A stretch of 64,000 nt of DNA, taken from the NCBI RefSeq assembly GCF_964355755.1, contig NC_092672.1, positions 30,438,501 to 30,502,500 on the forward strand, given 5' to 3'. A program made the position numbers and the translations under genes. This document shows positions 53,763-64,000 of the stretch, piece by piece. This DNA comes from Antedon mediterranea (Eukaryota > Echinodermata > Crinoidea > Comatulida > Antedonidae). Numbering within the stretch: position 1 is the first letter of the stretch; the number at the start of each line of letters is the position of its first letter. The notes under the pieces are model-generated. The model was not told where the DNA came from. It ran no database searches and saw nothing but the letters and a program-made list of their open reading frames with translations.

Positions 53763-55261
53763 TTAACCCACCGACTTCGATAGTATTTCAGTACTGTGTG
53801 TGTTTTTTGTGTATATGTTGCATTTCTAAATCCTAATGTAATGTAGGCATCATTGTATTTTATTTTTCTTTGTTTATTTGTTATTAAATTTTGCTGGAAT
53901 TTGTAATGCATTCTTGCATTTTTTATGCGTATATTTTGACGAATATGCAGTGTATATTCTGACTATGAATTATATTTGGTAGTACATTTACAAAACAAAG
54001 CCGATTTTGTGAGACTCATTCGAGTTTTTTTTCTTTTTAAGAAACTGTATAGGCCTAAGCGCACTTGCGTTAAGTGAGACAAATTCGCGTTAATGGAGGT
54101 TTATTTAGTACCCTCTAATACATTTTCGTGAACTTGAATTGCGAAAATAATGACACGCGTGCACGTTAAACTTCGTGAGCAAAACAATTGAAAATGTAAT
54201 GACATTTTGTGTAAAAAATATTCCTATATTGAATCTATTGTAACTCTGTATGAATGGTAAACCCCCACATTTTAATATTTATTATAACAGGAAGCATTTT
54301 TTTGTTCACACTGACAGCATTGAATCATCATTTGACGGTTAATATTAATATCGCTATATTCCGTTGCTATTAACGTTTATTTTCTTCCCCAATAGTTTCC
54401 ATGATCTCATTAACTTGGTATAGTAGTTAGAAAATATGGAGGATTGTTTTAAATTGCTGGTATGCCTTATTATTGTGTTATATTGCCGGTCTCCTACTGT
54501 ATATATATTCTTTTTACAGTATGTTGTACAATTCAAACCTAAGGCAATTATATTGTTTTTATTTATTTTATCTAGTTATTATATTAGACAAGTTCTATTT
54601 CCTCTGAAATATGATGTAAGAAGCATTTTTGGGTAGAAGCTGAGATCCACTTGATTTAGGATATTTCGACCTCGCTGATTACGAATATGGCGGATCCCAA
54701 GCGAAATTCGGCCATCTAAGCCCTTAATTTGCATAATTAAAAATGGCGGCCATTTTTTATAATTACCCTATATCACGAGAACCACTAGTCACAGATAATT
54801 AATTTTGGTGTCAACATGTTTTAAATATATGTTTTTATATTCACTTTAATGACACATTTTCTCAAAAAAGTCTTATTTCTGACATTTTGACCTTTGACCT
54901 TGATTTATCGTATCTCAGTAACCAATAATCGGAGAGACACGAAATAGGGCTCAAATTGTTCAGAAACTATACATTCATATTTATTATAATGAAATGTTTT
55001 TACAAAAAATGGCCGATTCTACAACTATTGACCTTTGAACTATTAGTCAAATATAATAATATAACTCTGAAAATTTTGGTCTTATGACATTTTTTTTCTT
55101 TTTAAATTGTTTCAAACCTGTGTGTTCCTATCCAGTCTAATGGCACATTTTGTACAAGAATGGCCGATAGTATGGTTATTGACCTTTGAACTACAGCATA
55201 GCATATAATAAATATAATTGCGTAACTATGAAATTATTTATACACAATAATAATTAGTAAA
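53763..55261. other. No gene seen
   Basis: A degenerate repeat with ATTGACCTTTGAACTA and AATGGCCGAT words occurs at about 54890, 55010 and 55165. No exon is supported. Confidence 0.5.
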
Positions 55262-55496
55262 ATTACTATTACTAATCTTAAATTGAGCACCTGAAAATAG
55301 TAACCCACCCCAACTTTTCCGGTCAGCAACTCATAGCAAAATAATAAAACAGTAGGAATAAACACATTTGGTTGAACTCTAATAGTATCCCCCATGTGTT
55401 ACTATTAGAGTAGTGGGTTATTATTATAGATTGACTTATAAGGTGGTTTACTATTGGAAGGGGGGTTACTATTGGAGTGTGGGTTACTATTAGAGG
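55262..55496. repeat. Family E interspersed repeat, second copy
   Basis: Shares TTACTATTACTAATCTTAAA, CAAAATAATAAAACAGTA and ATTATAGATTGACTTATAAG with 5966-6401 but lacks about 200 bp of its middle. Confidence 0.75.
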
Positions 55497-55548
55497 ATTT
55501 ACGGTACCAATAGTAACCCTAAACTCTAGGCCTATGTTGTAATCCCCT

Positions 55549-55795
55549 TGATTCAGGGGGCTATTTTGCGAACCAGTTCACCCCCTTCGTCTTGAATGAT
55601 GAACTGGGTTCTTTAAAGTGCACACCAGTTATAAACTGTGTACATTCATTTTATAATCCTTATTCGAGAAGACTTGTTCCACCACTAGAACTAGGAGCGA
55701 GTCGGCCTCGAACCCTTGCAGATATTTTTGGCTTTTTAGGTACGGTAAACGGCGCCCATTTCTTAACCGCTCGGTCAGTTCCTGTACTACATTTA
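55549..55795 (-). mobile_element. Family J tRNA-derived SINE
   Basis: On the minus strand: GACCGAGCGGTTAAGAAATG (box A, Leu/Ser-like) and AGGGTTCGAGGCCGACTCGC (box B), then GTGGTGGAACAAGTCTTC and a body ending GTGAACTGGTTCGC. The same body is split at 19965-20835 and fragmentary at 31270-31320. Confidence 0.75.
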
Positions 55796-55949
55796 TATAC
55801 TGTACCAAACCAGAACCCACATAATTATTTATTTATTATTTATTTATTTTCAATCTTTCGACAATCAGAAACAAAAAAGTTGGTTAAGAACTGTCATCAA
55901 AAGATGTGCTTAACCAATTAGGATCATTAGTTGTTGTAGCATGTACCGG

Positions 55950-56325
55950 TACGTAACCACTTTCCGTTACGTTTACGTCCTTGCGTTGCGCCCTAGAGGC
56001 TCTGGTGGAAACAAAATATAGTAGACGACGCAATGGCGCGTTAAGCGTGGTTCTCACTAGCGACGCAACACAAGGACGTAACGCAACGCAAGTGAATTGA
56101 CCAATCACAAGCGATGACTTATTCGCTTGTGATTGCTAACTGTCTATAACTTCGTTTGTCATTGGTTAAAACGCTTGCGTTGCGTTTACGTCCTTGCGTT
56201 ACGTTCTAGTGGAAACCAAGCTTTAAGCGCAACGCAAGTAATTGACCAAACACAAGCTATGGATTATTCGAACTGTCCCTTGTCTTTGGTTCTAGCGTTA
56301 CATTCTAGTTAGAACCAAGATTAAC
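55950..56325. mobile_element. Cluster of family B elements
   Basis: At least two overlapping bodies: CGTGGTTCTCACTAGCGACG at 56045 and ACGTTCTAGTGGAAACCAAG at 56201 bound one. Partial copies lie on both sides. Confidence 0.75.
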
Positions 56326-57051
56326 CAGGTTTCAGAAATCAAACTTAACAATTCTATTCACTAGCTGTGTAAACAATTTAGTACGAACACAATGCAAGTT
56401 CAACAGTTCTTGCAGAAGTTATCTTTCAAAAATATGTTTTAAACTTTCTACTACCAGTAAATTAGCAATGTCATATTTCAATAAATCAATTACTTGATCG
56501 TTTAATTTAAATATGTGCTTTATTCCAGCTACACCAGCTGTTATTCGTTCTGTTCAATAATAATAAAAAAAATCGTCATTTGCAGTCGCTGATTTCCATT
56601 TGTTTATCGTTCGATATTATTCCATTCATTGTGCCGTTAAGCCTTGTATCGGTTGATTTCACACACGTCACGTTGGGAGGTTATAACCGAGTGGAGTGTA
56701 ATGTGTACACCTTTATTTGAAACGTATAATTATAAGGTAAATTATTATTTTTATAAAAGGCTCTCAACATAGTTCATGCTCGTGGAAGCTTTTTTTTTAA
56801 ATATTCTATGCGAATGTTAAAGTCTGGCAGATGTTTATGCTTAGTCTAGTCGCATAATTAATGTGGTCCATCGTCTCGCTTAATACCAGCAGCCGCCATA
56901 CAGTAATAAATACGGAACTAGTTTGGCCGACTGAAAATGTGGTGCGTAAGGATCAGGCAAAGCTAACATAACATAATAATGTTGTAACCTCACATGTATT
57001 AGCTTGATTTTTATTTTTTAGAATCATTAGTAAGGTGGTATTATTTTCACC
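56326..57051 (+). promoter_or_regulatory. 5' region of the SLC7A gene, possible noncoding exon
   Basis: A donor-like TATAAG|GTAAAT at 56736/56737 and an acceptor-like ATTTTTTAG at 57013-57021, 31 bases before the start codon, would define a 5' UTR intron of 285 bp. No TATA box is assigned. Inferred only from splice-like words. Confidence 0.35.
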
Positions 57052-58638
57052 ATGAGTATATTCGGAGAATGTTTTTCAAATGTCAACAGACGAAAGACAT
57101 TGCATGGTAACAGTGAATCCTCATCTACGTTTCGAAGATGTCTTAACACCATTGACCTAACATACATAGGTCTGGGTTCCATGCTCGGTACTGGACTGTT
57201 TGTTGTTGGAGGAGAGGTAGCCAAAAATATCGCAGGCCCAGCTGTTGTGGTATCCTTCGCATTAGGGGCAATTGCAGCTCTTCTGTCCGCATACTGCTAT
57301 GCAGAATTTAGCTCCCAAATAACACGAACTGGATCTGCTTACATATACGCTTATGTCAGTATTGGTGAGGTTTGGGCGTATATAATTGGTTGGAATATGG
57401 TGTTAGAATATATTGCAATGCTATCGAGTGTTTCTCGAGCGATGAGTGCGACTATAGATTCAGTGATTGATTTTAAAATACAAAATGCAATCACACATTA
57501 TTTTTTGAACGACGAACCGTGGAAATCGTCGTTTTTGTCCGAGTATCCGGATTTGTTTGCTGGTGCTTTGGTCATATTTGTTACAATTTTAGTGTCTTTT
57601 GGCGCCAAAATATCTTCAACAGTGACATTTATTTGCATTAACATGCTATTTGTAATTGTTGTTATGATGATAGTAGTAGCGTTTTATTACGGAGACGTAA
57701 ACAACTTAACAAAAGACGGTGGGTATTTTCCGTTCGGAATCGAAGGTGTTCTAGAGGGCGCTGCTGTCTGTTTTATGACGTACAGTGGGTTTGAAGTAAT
57801 TTGCATATCCAGTGAGGAATGTACGTCACCAAGAAAAAGCATTCCCATTGCGTTGGGAGCAGCTTTGGCTGTTGTCTCCGTCACGTATTTAATTGTTTCT
57901 GGATCTTTAACGTATCTTGTTACGTATAAGGAAATAATACCAGATGCGGCGTTCTCAGCAGCATTTATTGAGAAAGGCCTCGATTGGATGGGATACATTG
58001 TTACAATCGGTGTAATTTTGGCGGGATTTACAAGCTTAATTACAGGATCATACTTCTTAGCACGATTAATTTACGCGCTTTCAGTTGATGGTCTTTTCTT
58101 CAAAGCATTTTCAAATGTTAGTCAAACTTCACAAGTTCCGGTTATGGCTACAATCGCTTTTGGGACTATGAGTGCAGCTTTAGCTATTTTAGTAAAGTAT
58201 GATGTACTAGTGAAATGTTTGTCTATTGGTACTCTCTGTGCGTACACTATCATGTCGGGAGCTGTTATTATTTTACGTTATCGTCCAAAATCAAAAGATT
58301 CGCTTTTCGTTGATTATGATGACGCAACGACGCTTTTTACGCAAACAGAAGGTGCAGACGATAATGGCGAATATGTCTATGATTTAACTGGGAGGTTGAA
58401 GAACTCTTTTAACCGTCTTCCATTGTTAAGTAAACTTGAACCAGGAGCAGCGGTACCGTATGCATTGCTAGGATTCGTATTTTGTTTAGGAGCGGGTTTG
58501 CTGTTAATAAACAACTTCCCAGATTTACTCTCAACGGTTCCAGTTGCAATCTTAACAATAGTTTTGTTCATTCTGAGTTTGATGTCATTTGTTATTATAC
58601 CGTTGCATCATCATTCTTTCAATGAAGGAAAGATACAG
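57052..58638 (+). CDS. SLC7A coding exon 1
   Basis: Codons 1-529, from the N-terminus through about the twelfth membrane segment. Ends NEGKIQ|GTAGGC, phase 0. The reading continues 27 bases into the intron before a stop. Confidence 0.93.
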
Positions 58639-60657
58639 GTAGGCATAACATTCATGTTCACGTGACAAGAACGTACGTTAAATACGCGATTATCAATGTT
58701 GTATCTCCACATACAACAATATTTGCCCAGTTTTATAGGAATACCCGGATACAGCATCTCATGTGTATCATATGGTTCATGTATCATGTAAGGTCACTGT
58801 ATGGTTAAGGGTTAGGTTGTGATACTAGGCGATACATGTGAATCACATGTGATGCTGTATTACCATTACGGAATATTCCTATGATACTGATGAAATGTAG
58901 ACCCAGAGAATTGGGTGCGTTCAAAATGTACCGAATTAGCCTACATATCGAAATTATATTACAAAATTGTTGTCAAAACTTGTATTGTGAAATGTAACTC
59001 CACGAGCCCCATAACCTGGAATAATACATTTATTCGGCATGTTATATCAAGCACAATCTTGCCAGAAGCAAGTATTTTGGCATAAGCATGAATAGAATTA
59101 ACTGCTCTTGCTCCAACGCAGATAAAGCTGATTAGCCCGCTGTAAAGCAGCAATAATTGGTACATTATGAAACCAACTTAGTGGGTAAATTAACTAAGCG
59201 TGAATGCACCCTAACATCCGAGTATGTAGGGGTTAGCCTACGAATTGAGAGCCCAAATATGAAGTTTGTAAAAGTAAATAATATCCGTACAATTGCGTCA
59301 GAAACACCGAGTAGCCCCAGAGAAATGTTGCAAATCTGACAAGTGTACAAAATAACACGAAGTCACTAATAATCTACAAGCATAAAAAAGAAACGTTCAA
59401 TACACTCGAGTTAAACCTGTGCAATCCTTCTTTTTTTTTTTGTTAAATATTCAAATTTTGCAGCTGAATGGAATATGACAATAAATATTTGTGTCACTGA
59501 GTGATTTAATCACCGGAATGCATGAACCTTGTTTGTTTTAGACTGTTTTTCTCCGTTTCTTTATACAAAACCCTGACATTTCTTTTGCTTATTGTTTCAG
59601 GTTCCGTTTGTTCCATTTTTGCCGGCTTTCAGCATAACAATTAATATTATACTTATGACGCAACTGGATCACCTGACATGGTTGCGATTTATACTGTGGA
59701 TTGCAATTGGTAATTTGTTTTTAATCTTTCTAATACCTGTTCACACAGTAAACTGTAGCTTACAGCCTTAGCGTGGTTGTAATTATTCTATGCAATAATT
59801 AACTTTCTAAATACCCTGTTTACACAAGAAATGTAACGTACAGCCTTTTAAACAGTTGTCTATTTAACTGAATAACTGTTACGTTCCCATTCCCGCAATA
59901 ATACAATATTTAAAAGCGCAGATGATTTAATTCTGTCGGTTAGCATTATTATATGACCTGGATGGCGTGCACATTAAATGCATATCCAATCAGATTTCAA
60001 TTTATCCTTTATCCTCACCAACACCCGAACAACACAACATGCTGAATAATTGGCGACCTTTGGCTCATGTCTTTTACGACGACGCAGCTATTGAGTATCA
60101 CCGTCATTATACGCATGCTCATACTGTATGTTTCTGAGTCTGCGCATCAGTGCTATTTCGACACGACAGTCCGTCGTGAAAATGAATGGTCACTTCTTAA
60201 TAATCCACGTATTGAATACTATATTAATTGTAGCCGAGACAATCTGGATTTGTCTCAGATTTTAATATTTTTATGATGGAGTATGGTTGCCAACAATTGC
60301 TGCTTTCAGCTAAATCTTATTAATTGTTGGCTCCTTTACGGAAGCCTGCTAGTAACATTCGTAGTAGATTCCAAAAAGATAAATAACTTCAGAACTTTGA
60401 ACTGCATACCTTGTGAATTATCAGAGAAATAAACATTGAAAATACGCGCACGCAAACATTTAACTTGATATAATGTAATTTTTATTTAATTCTGTTTTCT
60501 TCTTATGAAACATATAGGAATGGCTATATATTGTTTCTATGGATATTGGCACAGTGAAGAAGGAAAGACAGATGAACAGTCCCCAAATATTACTGAAAAC
60601 GGACCTACTGCCTTTTCGTACGGTTCACTGGACAATGAAAGGGAAATTCAATATTAA
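57052..60657 (+). CDS. Cationic amino acid transporter, SLC7A/CAT type, complete, 3 exons
   Basis: Plasma-membrane permease of the APC superfamily, expected to move arginine, lysine or ornithine. Coding exons are 57052-58638, 59601-59709 and 60518-60657: 1,836 nt, 611 residues, in phase; CATs are usually 600-660. [20 protein letters not shown] at ~27-46 is the conserved entry to TM1, and the GxGxxxGxG motif lies at 40-48. E106 in [13 protein letters not shown] aligns with the Glu essential in CAT-1. [11 protein letters not shown] (246-256) and [10 protein letters not shown] (259-268) are family motifs. Exons 2-3 encode the C-terminal permease domain: [28 protein letters not shown] and YGYWHSEEG. 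The start has a good context (caccATGa). The paralogue (SLC7A1-4) is not decided. The first exon alone carries 529 codons, unlike the many small exons of vertebrate CAT genes. Confidence 0.93.
58730..58885. repeat. Inverted-repeat element in SLC7A intron 1
   Basis: AGGAATACCCGGATACAGCA at the left pairs with TGCTGTATTACCATTACGG and ATATTCCT at the right. Both halves carry ATGTGTATCATATG/CACATGTGAT words. A related segment is at about 60905-61055. Confidence 0.6.
59601..59709 (+). CDS. SLC7A coding exon 2
   Basis: Codons 530-566; [20 protein letters not shown], then [12 protein letters not shown]. Acceptor TTGTTTCAG, donor G|GTAATT, phase 1. Confidence 0.92.
59710..60517 (+). other. SLC7A intron 2
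   Basis: No repeat family or nested gene recognised. Confidence 0.6.
60518..60657 (+). CDS. SLC7A coding exon 3 and stop
   Basis: Codons 566-611; [20 protein letters not shown], then a hydrophilic tail ending EIQY and TAA. Confidence 0.9.
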
Positions 60658-60664
60658 TAATCAC

Positions 60665-60825
60665 GGCTTCTTGAGGCCTACCGGTTTCTTGTACCGGCTT
60701 CTTGTATCGGGTTCTTGTACCGACTTCTTGAGGCCTACCGGCTTTCTGTAGGCCTACCGGCGGCTGTTACCGGCTTCTTGTCGATTACCGGCTTCTTGTC
60801 GCTTACCGGCTTCGTCAAGAAGTAA
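60665..60825. repeat. CCGGCTTCTTG minisatellite in the SLC7A 3' UTR
   Basis: Starts 8 bases after the stop codon. Units of ~11-18 bp built on TACCGGCTTCTTG occur about nine times, some with AGGCCTA linkers. It is markedly more GC-rich than its surroundings. Confidence 0.8.
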
Positions 60826-60904
60826 ATGCTAATTTTAATGAAACTAAAACTATTAATTGTGACCCGATTCCCATGGCTGTATCGCCGCCACATAGGATAA
60901 TGTT

Positions 60905-61060
60905 TGTCCAATACCATGTTAATAATACAGCATGTGTATCACATGGTGCCTGTGTATCATGTAGGCTAAAGATTATGTTATGGACTATGGACATGATATG
61001 ATAATAGGGGGTACATGTGATCAATGTGACGCTTACTGTAACCGTATTTTTGAATGCTAC
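60905..61060. repeat. Inverted-repeat segment related to 58730-58885
   Basis: CAGCATGTGTATCACATGG and GGGTACATGTGATCAATGTG share words with the intron 1 element. Confidence 0.4.
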
Positions 61061-61199
61061 TGGACAGATTTATATAGAGTATACCGAGAATCTGGTATTA
61101 TAATAAGTGTACCGTTCGCTGTTTTGTTTTATTTGTTCAAATATTCAATATTAAAAACGTTATTATCCCGGCGTATAGAAAAAAACTCTGGCCTTATTA

Positions 61200-61312
61200 T
61201 TGGTTCCCACTAGACGCATAACACAAGGACATACTTTGCGTTATGTCCAAGTGATTTGACCAATCACAAATGATGGATTATTCGAACTCGCTTCTCTAGT
61301 GGAAACCAAGCT
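61200..61312. mobile_element. Family B element
   Basis: TTGGTTCCCACTAGACGC at the left, CTCTAGTGGAAACCAAGCTT at the right, centre GATGGATTATTCGAACTCGC. Confidence 0.85.
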
Positions 61313-61727
61313 TTGACAACTGCATGCATACGATAAGAAATACCAAATTTACAAAGACTGATATAAAAAAATTAATCAAACTGAAATTAAAATAATATCA
61401 GTTAGGGAAACATAGTATTAATTATATTTATTTATTATTTATACCATAATGCTTTAGTTTCATAAATTATACCATATAGAATATTCAAAATATACTACTG
61501 TACATTTATTGTACTAAAATATTGTTTGATCATCATCGGAAAAAAGACTGTTCTCTTTTAAATTTGTTAAGTGTGAATCTTTAAATTTTGATTTAGGTGA
61601 TTATAGACGTAGCCTACGCCATTATTGTTGGTGGTGGACTGGACTACACTCTTTACTATATACGTTTAATAAACAATTTACAATGTATTCTGTCTGAGAG
61701 TTAATGCCTACAAACAAGTGTTGATGT
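61313..61727. other. No gene; possible distal polyadenylation signal
   Basis: AATAAA at 61668-61673 is the first canonical signal I noticed after the SLC7A stop. It would imply a 3' UTR of about 1 kb containing repeats. Weak. Confidence 0.3.
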
Positions 61728-62107
61728 TAAGCCTATTTTCCACTAGGCGAATTTGTTCGCGCGAATCGAAAGCGTCATGCTATGCACATGCGTATTCGAG
61801 TTTCTGTCTGTCATACTGCCTTCTTCGACGAATTCTATTTCCTTTGATTTTTCGCTTCAGCGAAATTTACTAGTTCGAATTGTTTCTACTTTTTGCGAAG
61901 CGAAATATTGCGCAACCAATCAGAGTTCAGGAAATGAGATATGACGCTTTCATGAGCACTCATGCGAATCGAAATGCTCAGCAACCACGCGAAGAACATG
62001 AACGTCGCAGCTATTCGCTCATGTAGTGGAAAGATAGTAGGCGATTTGTTTCTCTTCGAAACGTTTGATTTGCGCGAACAAATTCGCCTAGTGAAAAATC
62101 GGCTTTA
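61728..62107. mobile_element. Family C MITE-like element, long copy
   Basis: TTAAGCCTATTTTCCACTAG at the left and AGTGAAAAATCGGCTTTAA at the right. Inverted ends continue through CGAATTTGTTCGCGC. About 380 bp, more than twice the 35-kb copy. TTAA occurs at both borders. The short frame inside (61753-61944) is not a gene. Confidence 0.85.
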
Positions 62108-63404
62108 ATGGAATGGATGGAAGGAAGGAAAGAATAAAAAATGTCAAAACAAGATTTACTGTATGCAGGTGGATGGTGACAAGAAGGATGAAGACCGAAA
62201 AGGATGGCTGACATAGAGATGTGACTTAAAGACAGCTCAGCCTTGAGTGCGATGGTCAGGCTGTTGAGACTCATCACTGGTTTCGACGAAACTGGCCATC
62301 ATCGCCGCTTAGCTTCCGCACCGTTTTCCTCCAAAACGTTCACTTTCCTACTAGACGTACTGTATCTGACCGTTTGCATTATCAATTATAAGTATAATAA
62401 TATCAAAAAGACAACACTCCCATTCCCGCTCAAAAGGGTCGACACGAGTGGGCTCTTTATTATTTTAATTGACATTTATTTTGTTGACAAACCTTTCATG
62501 CATATCCTCTTCATTTCCATTTTATCTCTTTTATGTGTGTTTAGGTGTAGAAAAATCGGCTGACATCCGTTCTGAATTGCTGATATGTTTCAGTACATGT
62601 GTTAGCATGGCCCAAAAAGTATACTGATAACTTGCATAAAATATAGGCTGTACAAATACAATAGTAATTTACTCGTGATAGCAACGTTCAAAGGTTGACA
62701 TTGTTTTTGTATTTCTCTCTCTGACGTTGACGAAGTTCGATTAGTCGTCTCTCGAAGTTCGTGCTTTAAGTTAGTCCTCATCATCAATTTTCACTGAGCA
62801 TAATACTAACGTAAGTTACTTGATTTATACTATTTTTTTAACACATTGTAGACCTAGGCGTAACTACATATGTTGTAAATTTGTAAACAGATCTAGTCAA
62901 GTTCAGTTAGGAAATATTAGGTTGACTTTGTTTTACAATTGTTGTATTATTACATCTGCTGCAGCCTTTAAAAAAACATGTTCATTTTAGTATTAGCATT
63001 GAGTATTAAGAAATGTTTATAGCTGATGGTTTGTCATGAAATTAGTTAATTAAAAACGGTCAATTCTTCCTTTAATTCAGTTTCGACTGTTTTTGTATAC
63101 TTTTTTGTCTTAGGCATATATACTACTATAACAGTAGGCCTAGGCCTAGCATCTATAGATTACACATAACACACCACGTTGATTTGCGAAAAAGGCATTC
63201 TGCTAAAAGTAACCCTTTAAGTAATAGTGTGGGCATGTAACTAAAATGTAATTGACCGACAAATTAAATCAAACTGCTGTTAGTATCTGTGTAGTTGTTG
63301 TTGCTGTTAAAGCCGGCATTTGGAGAGGATAGTGAATTCCCTTAGTGCACTCATTCATCTCCTGCAACTCTTTGCATCTTTTCTTCATTATTTTGATTAC
63401 TTAG
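62108..63404 (+). other. No coding exon seen; possible 5' exon of the right-edge gene
   Basis: CACTGAGCATAATACTAAC|GTAAGT at 62810/62811 is a strong donor-like site. The preceding ~110 bases could be a noncoding first exon of the gene starting at 63406, whose ATG follows directly on an acceptor (ATTACTTAG, 63396-63404). Confidence 0.3.
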
Positions 63405-63405
63405 C

Positions 63406-63880
63406 ATGATGTCAAGTAAATCTGATGCACCAGCGTATACTGATTATCCACCACCAGCTACTGGAGTGTGGTCGAATAATCAAGGCCAAACTACATTCAA
63501 CTCTACAAACGAAAGTCACAATGACAATGTGTCGCTTATCAAAATCGACAAGTTTAAGGAAACACCATCAAATTATCAGCCAACAGATAATATCTGGAAT
63601 TCAAGAAATGAGGTTATACATGCAATGGATTATCAACAGGTGTGTGGTAATAACATTAGTAATGCATCATCACAGCACATGGAAATCGACGCGCGCGTAA
63701 ATTATAATGCTTGTTAAACGCACATGTAAAAGTATGTATGTGTAGTTCATGAAGTTAAGGCATCATGTGTGTTTATTTGTTTTTTAGGTTCATTTTGAAG
63801 ATGTCATGAAACAACCAAATTCTCCACTCACAATTCCAGGAATAAATACATTCTTTTCTCTAGCCTTTACTTATACTCAG
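63406..63880 (+). CDS. Unidentified protein, first two coding exons, truncated by window end
   Basis: Exon 63406-63639 (78 codons, donor CAG|GTGTGT) and exon 63788-63880 (31 codons, acceptor TTTTTTTAG, donor CAG|GTAAGA), both phase 0. The N-terminus is polar and Asn/Ser/Thr/Pro-rich (SDAPAYTDYPPPATGVWSNN) and looks disordered. Exon 2 reads VHFEDVMKQPNSPLTIPGIN then TFFSLAFTYTQ, whose end turns hydrophobic. I do not recognise the family. The start could be either of two adjacent ATGs (MM). The gene continues beyond 64000. Confidence 0.7.
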
Positions 63881-64000
63881 GTAAGAGAAAACCCCATTAA
63901 TATGGTTGGCTTCGATAGATTTCAATTTAAGAAAACTTTCGCAAACTTCATATGTTATCATTTTAGGCCTACCGATATCAATGCAATTTTCAAAAGAAAA

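Noticed and set aside
57687-57998. Minus-strand frame inside the SLC7A exon
   Set aside because: Antisense shadow of a conserved membrane protein exon.
61753-61944. 63-codon frame
   Set aside because: Lies entirely within the inverted-repeat family C element.
1-64000. Endogenous viral sequences or toxin genes
   Set aside because: None recognised; all reverse transcriptase remnants read as non-LTR elements.

Overview
The window is animal nuclear DNA: AT-rich, intron-rich, with GT...AG introns and dense interspersed repeats. The reference-like proteins (NUP210, a CAT-type SLC7A transporter) and the repeat mix (RTE-like and CR1/L2-like LINE tails, tRNA-derived SINEs, many short inverted-repeat elements, scattered AGGCCTA words) suggest a marine invertebrate deuterostome. 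A crinoid-like echinoderm is my guess only; no species marker was seen.

Layout. Bases 1-22,700 hold no gene I can support. They contain tandem repeats, LINE and SINE relics and MITE-like elements. Bases 22,805-52,118 (+ strand) hold a complete NUP210/gp210 nuclear pore membrane glycoprotein gene that I read as 41 coding exons, 5,691 nt and 1,896 codons. Exon 1, with the start codon and signal peptide, lies at 22,805-22,965. All exon phases agree except at intron 7, where the frame continues only through a TG acceptor. Bases 57,052-60,657 (+) hold a complete 3-exon cationic amino acid transporter of the SLC7A/CAT family (611 codons). Bases 63,406-63,880 (+) hold the first two coding exons of an unidentified gene that runs off the right edge.

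The genes are unrelated in function: nuclear pore structure, amino acid uptake, and unknown. No operon-like organisation is expected. The notable biology is in the repeats. At least eight short inverted-repeat or repeat families recur. Family A has 12 copies; 8 are in NUP210 introns, and 4 of those 8 start within 25 bases of a 5' splice site. Family B has about 12 copies, one nested inside family A, and one apparently expanded into a 60-bp satellite. Family D has TTAA-flanked ends and one copy interrupted by an RTE-like LINE. A decayed tandem copy of the NUP210 first-exon region lies about 425 bp upstream of the real one.

All exon boundaries are my reading of splice signals, frame and similarity to remembered family sequence. 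No alignment or transcript was available.
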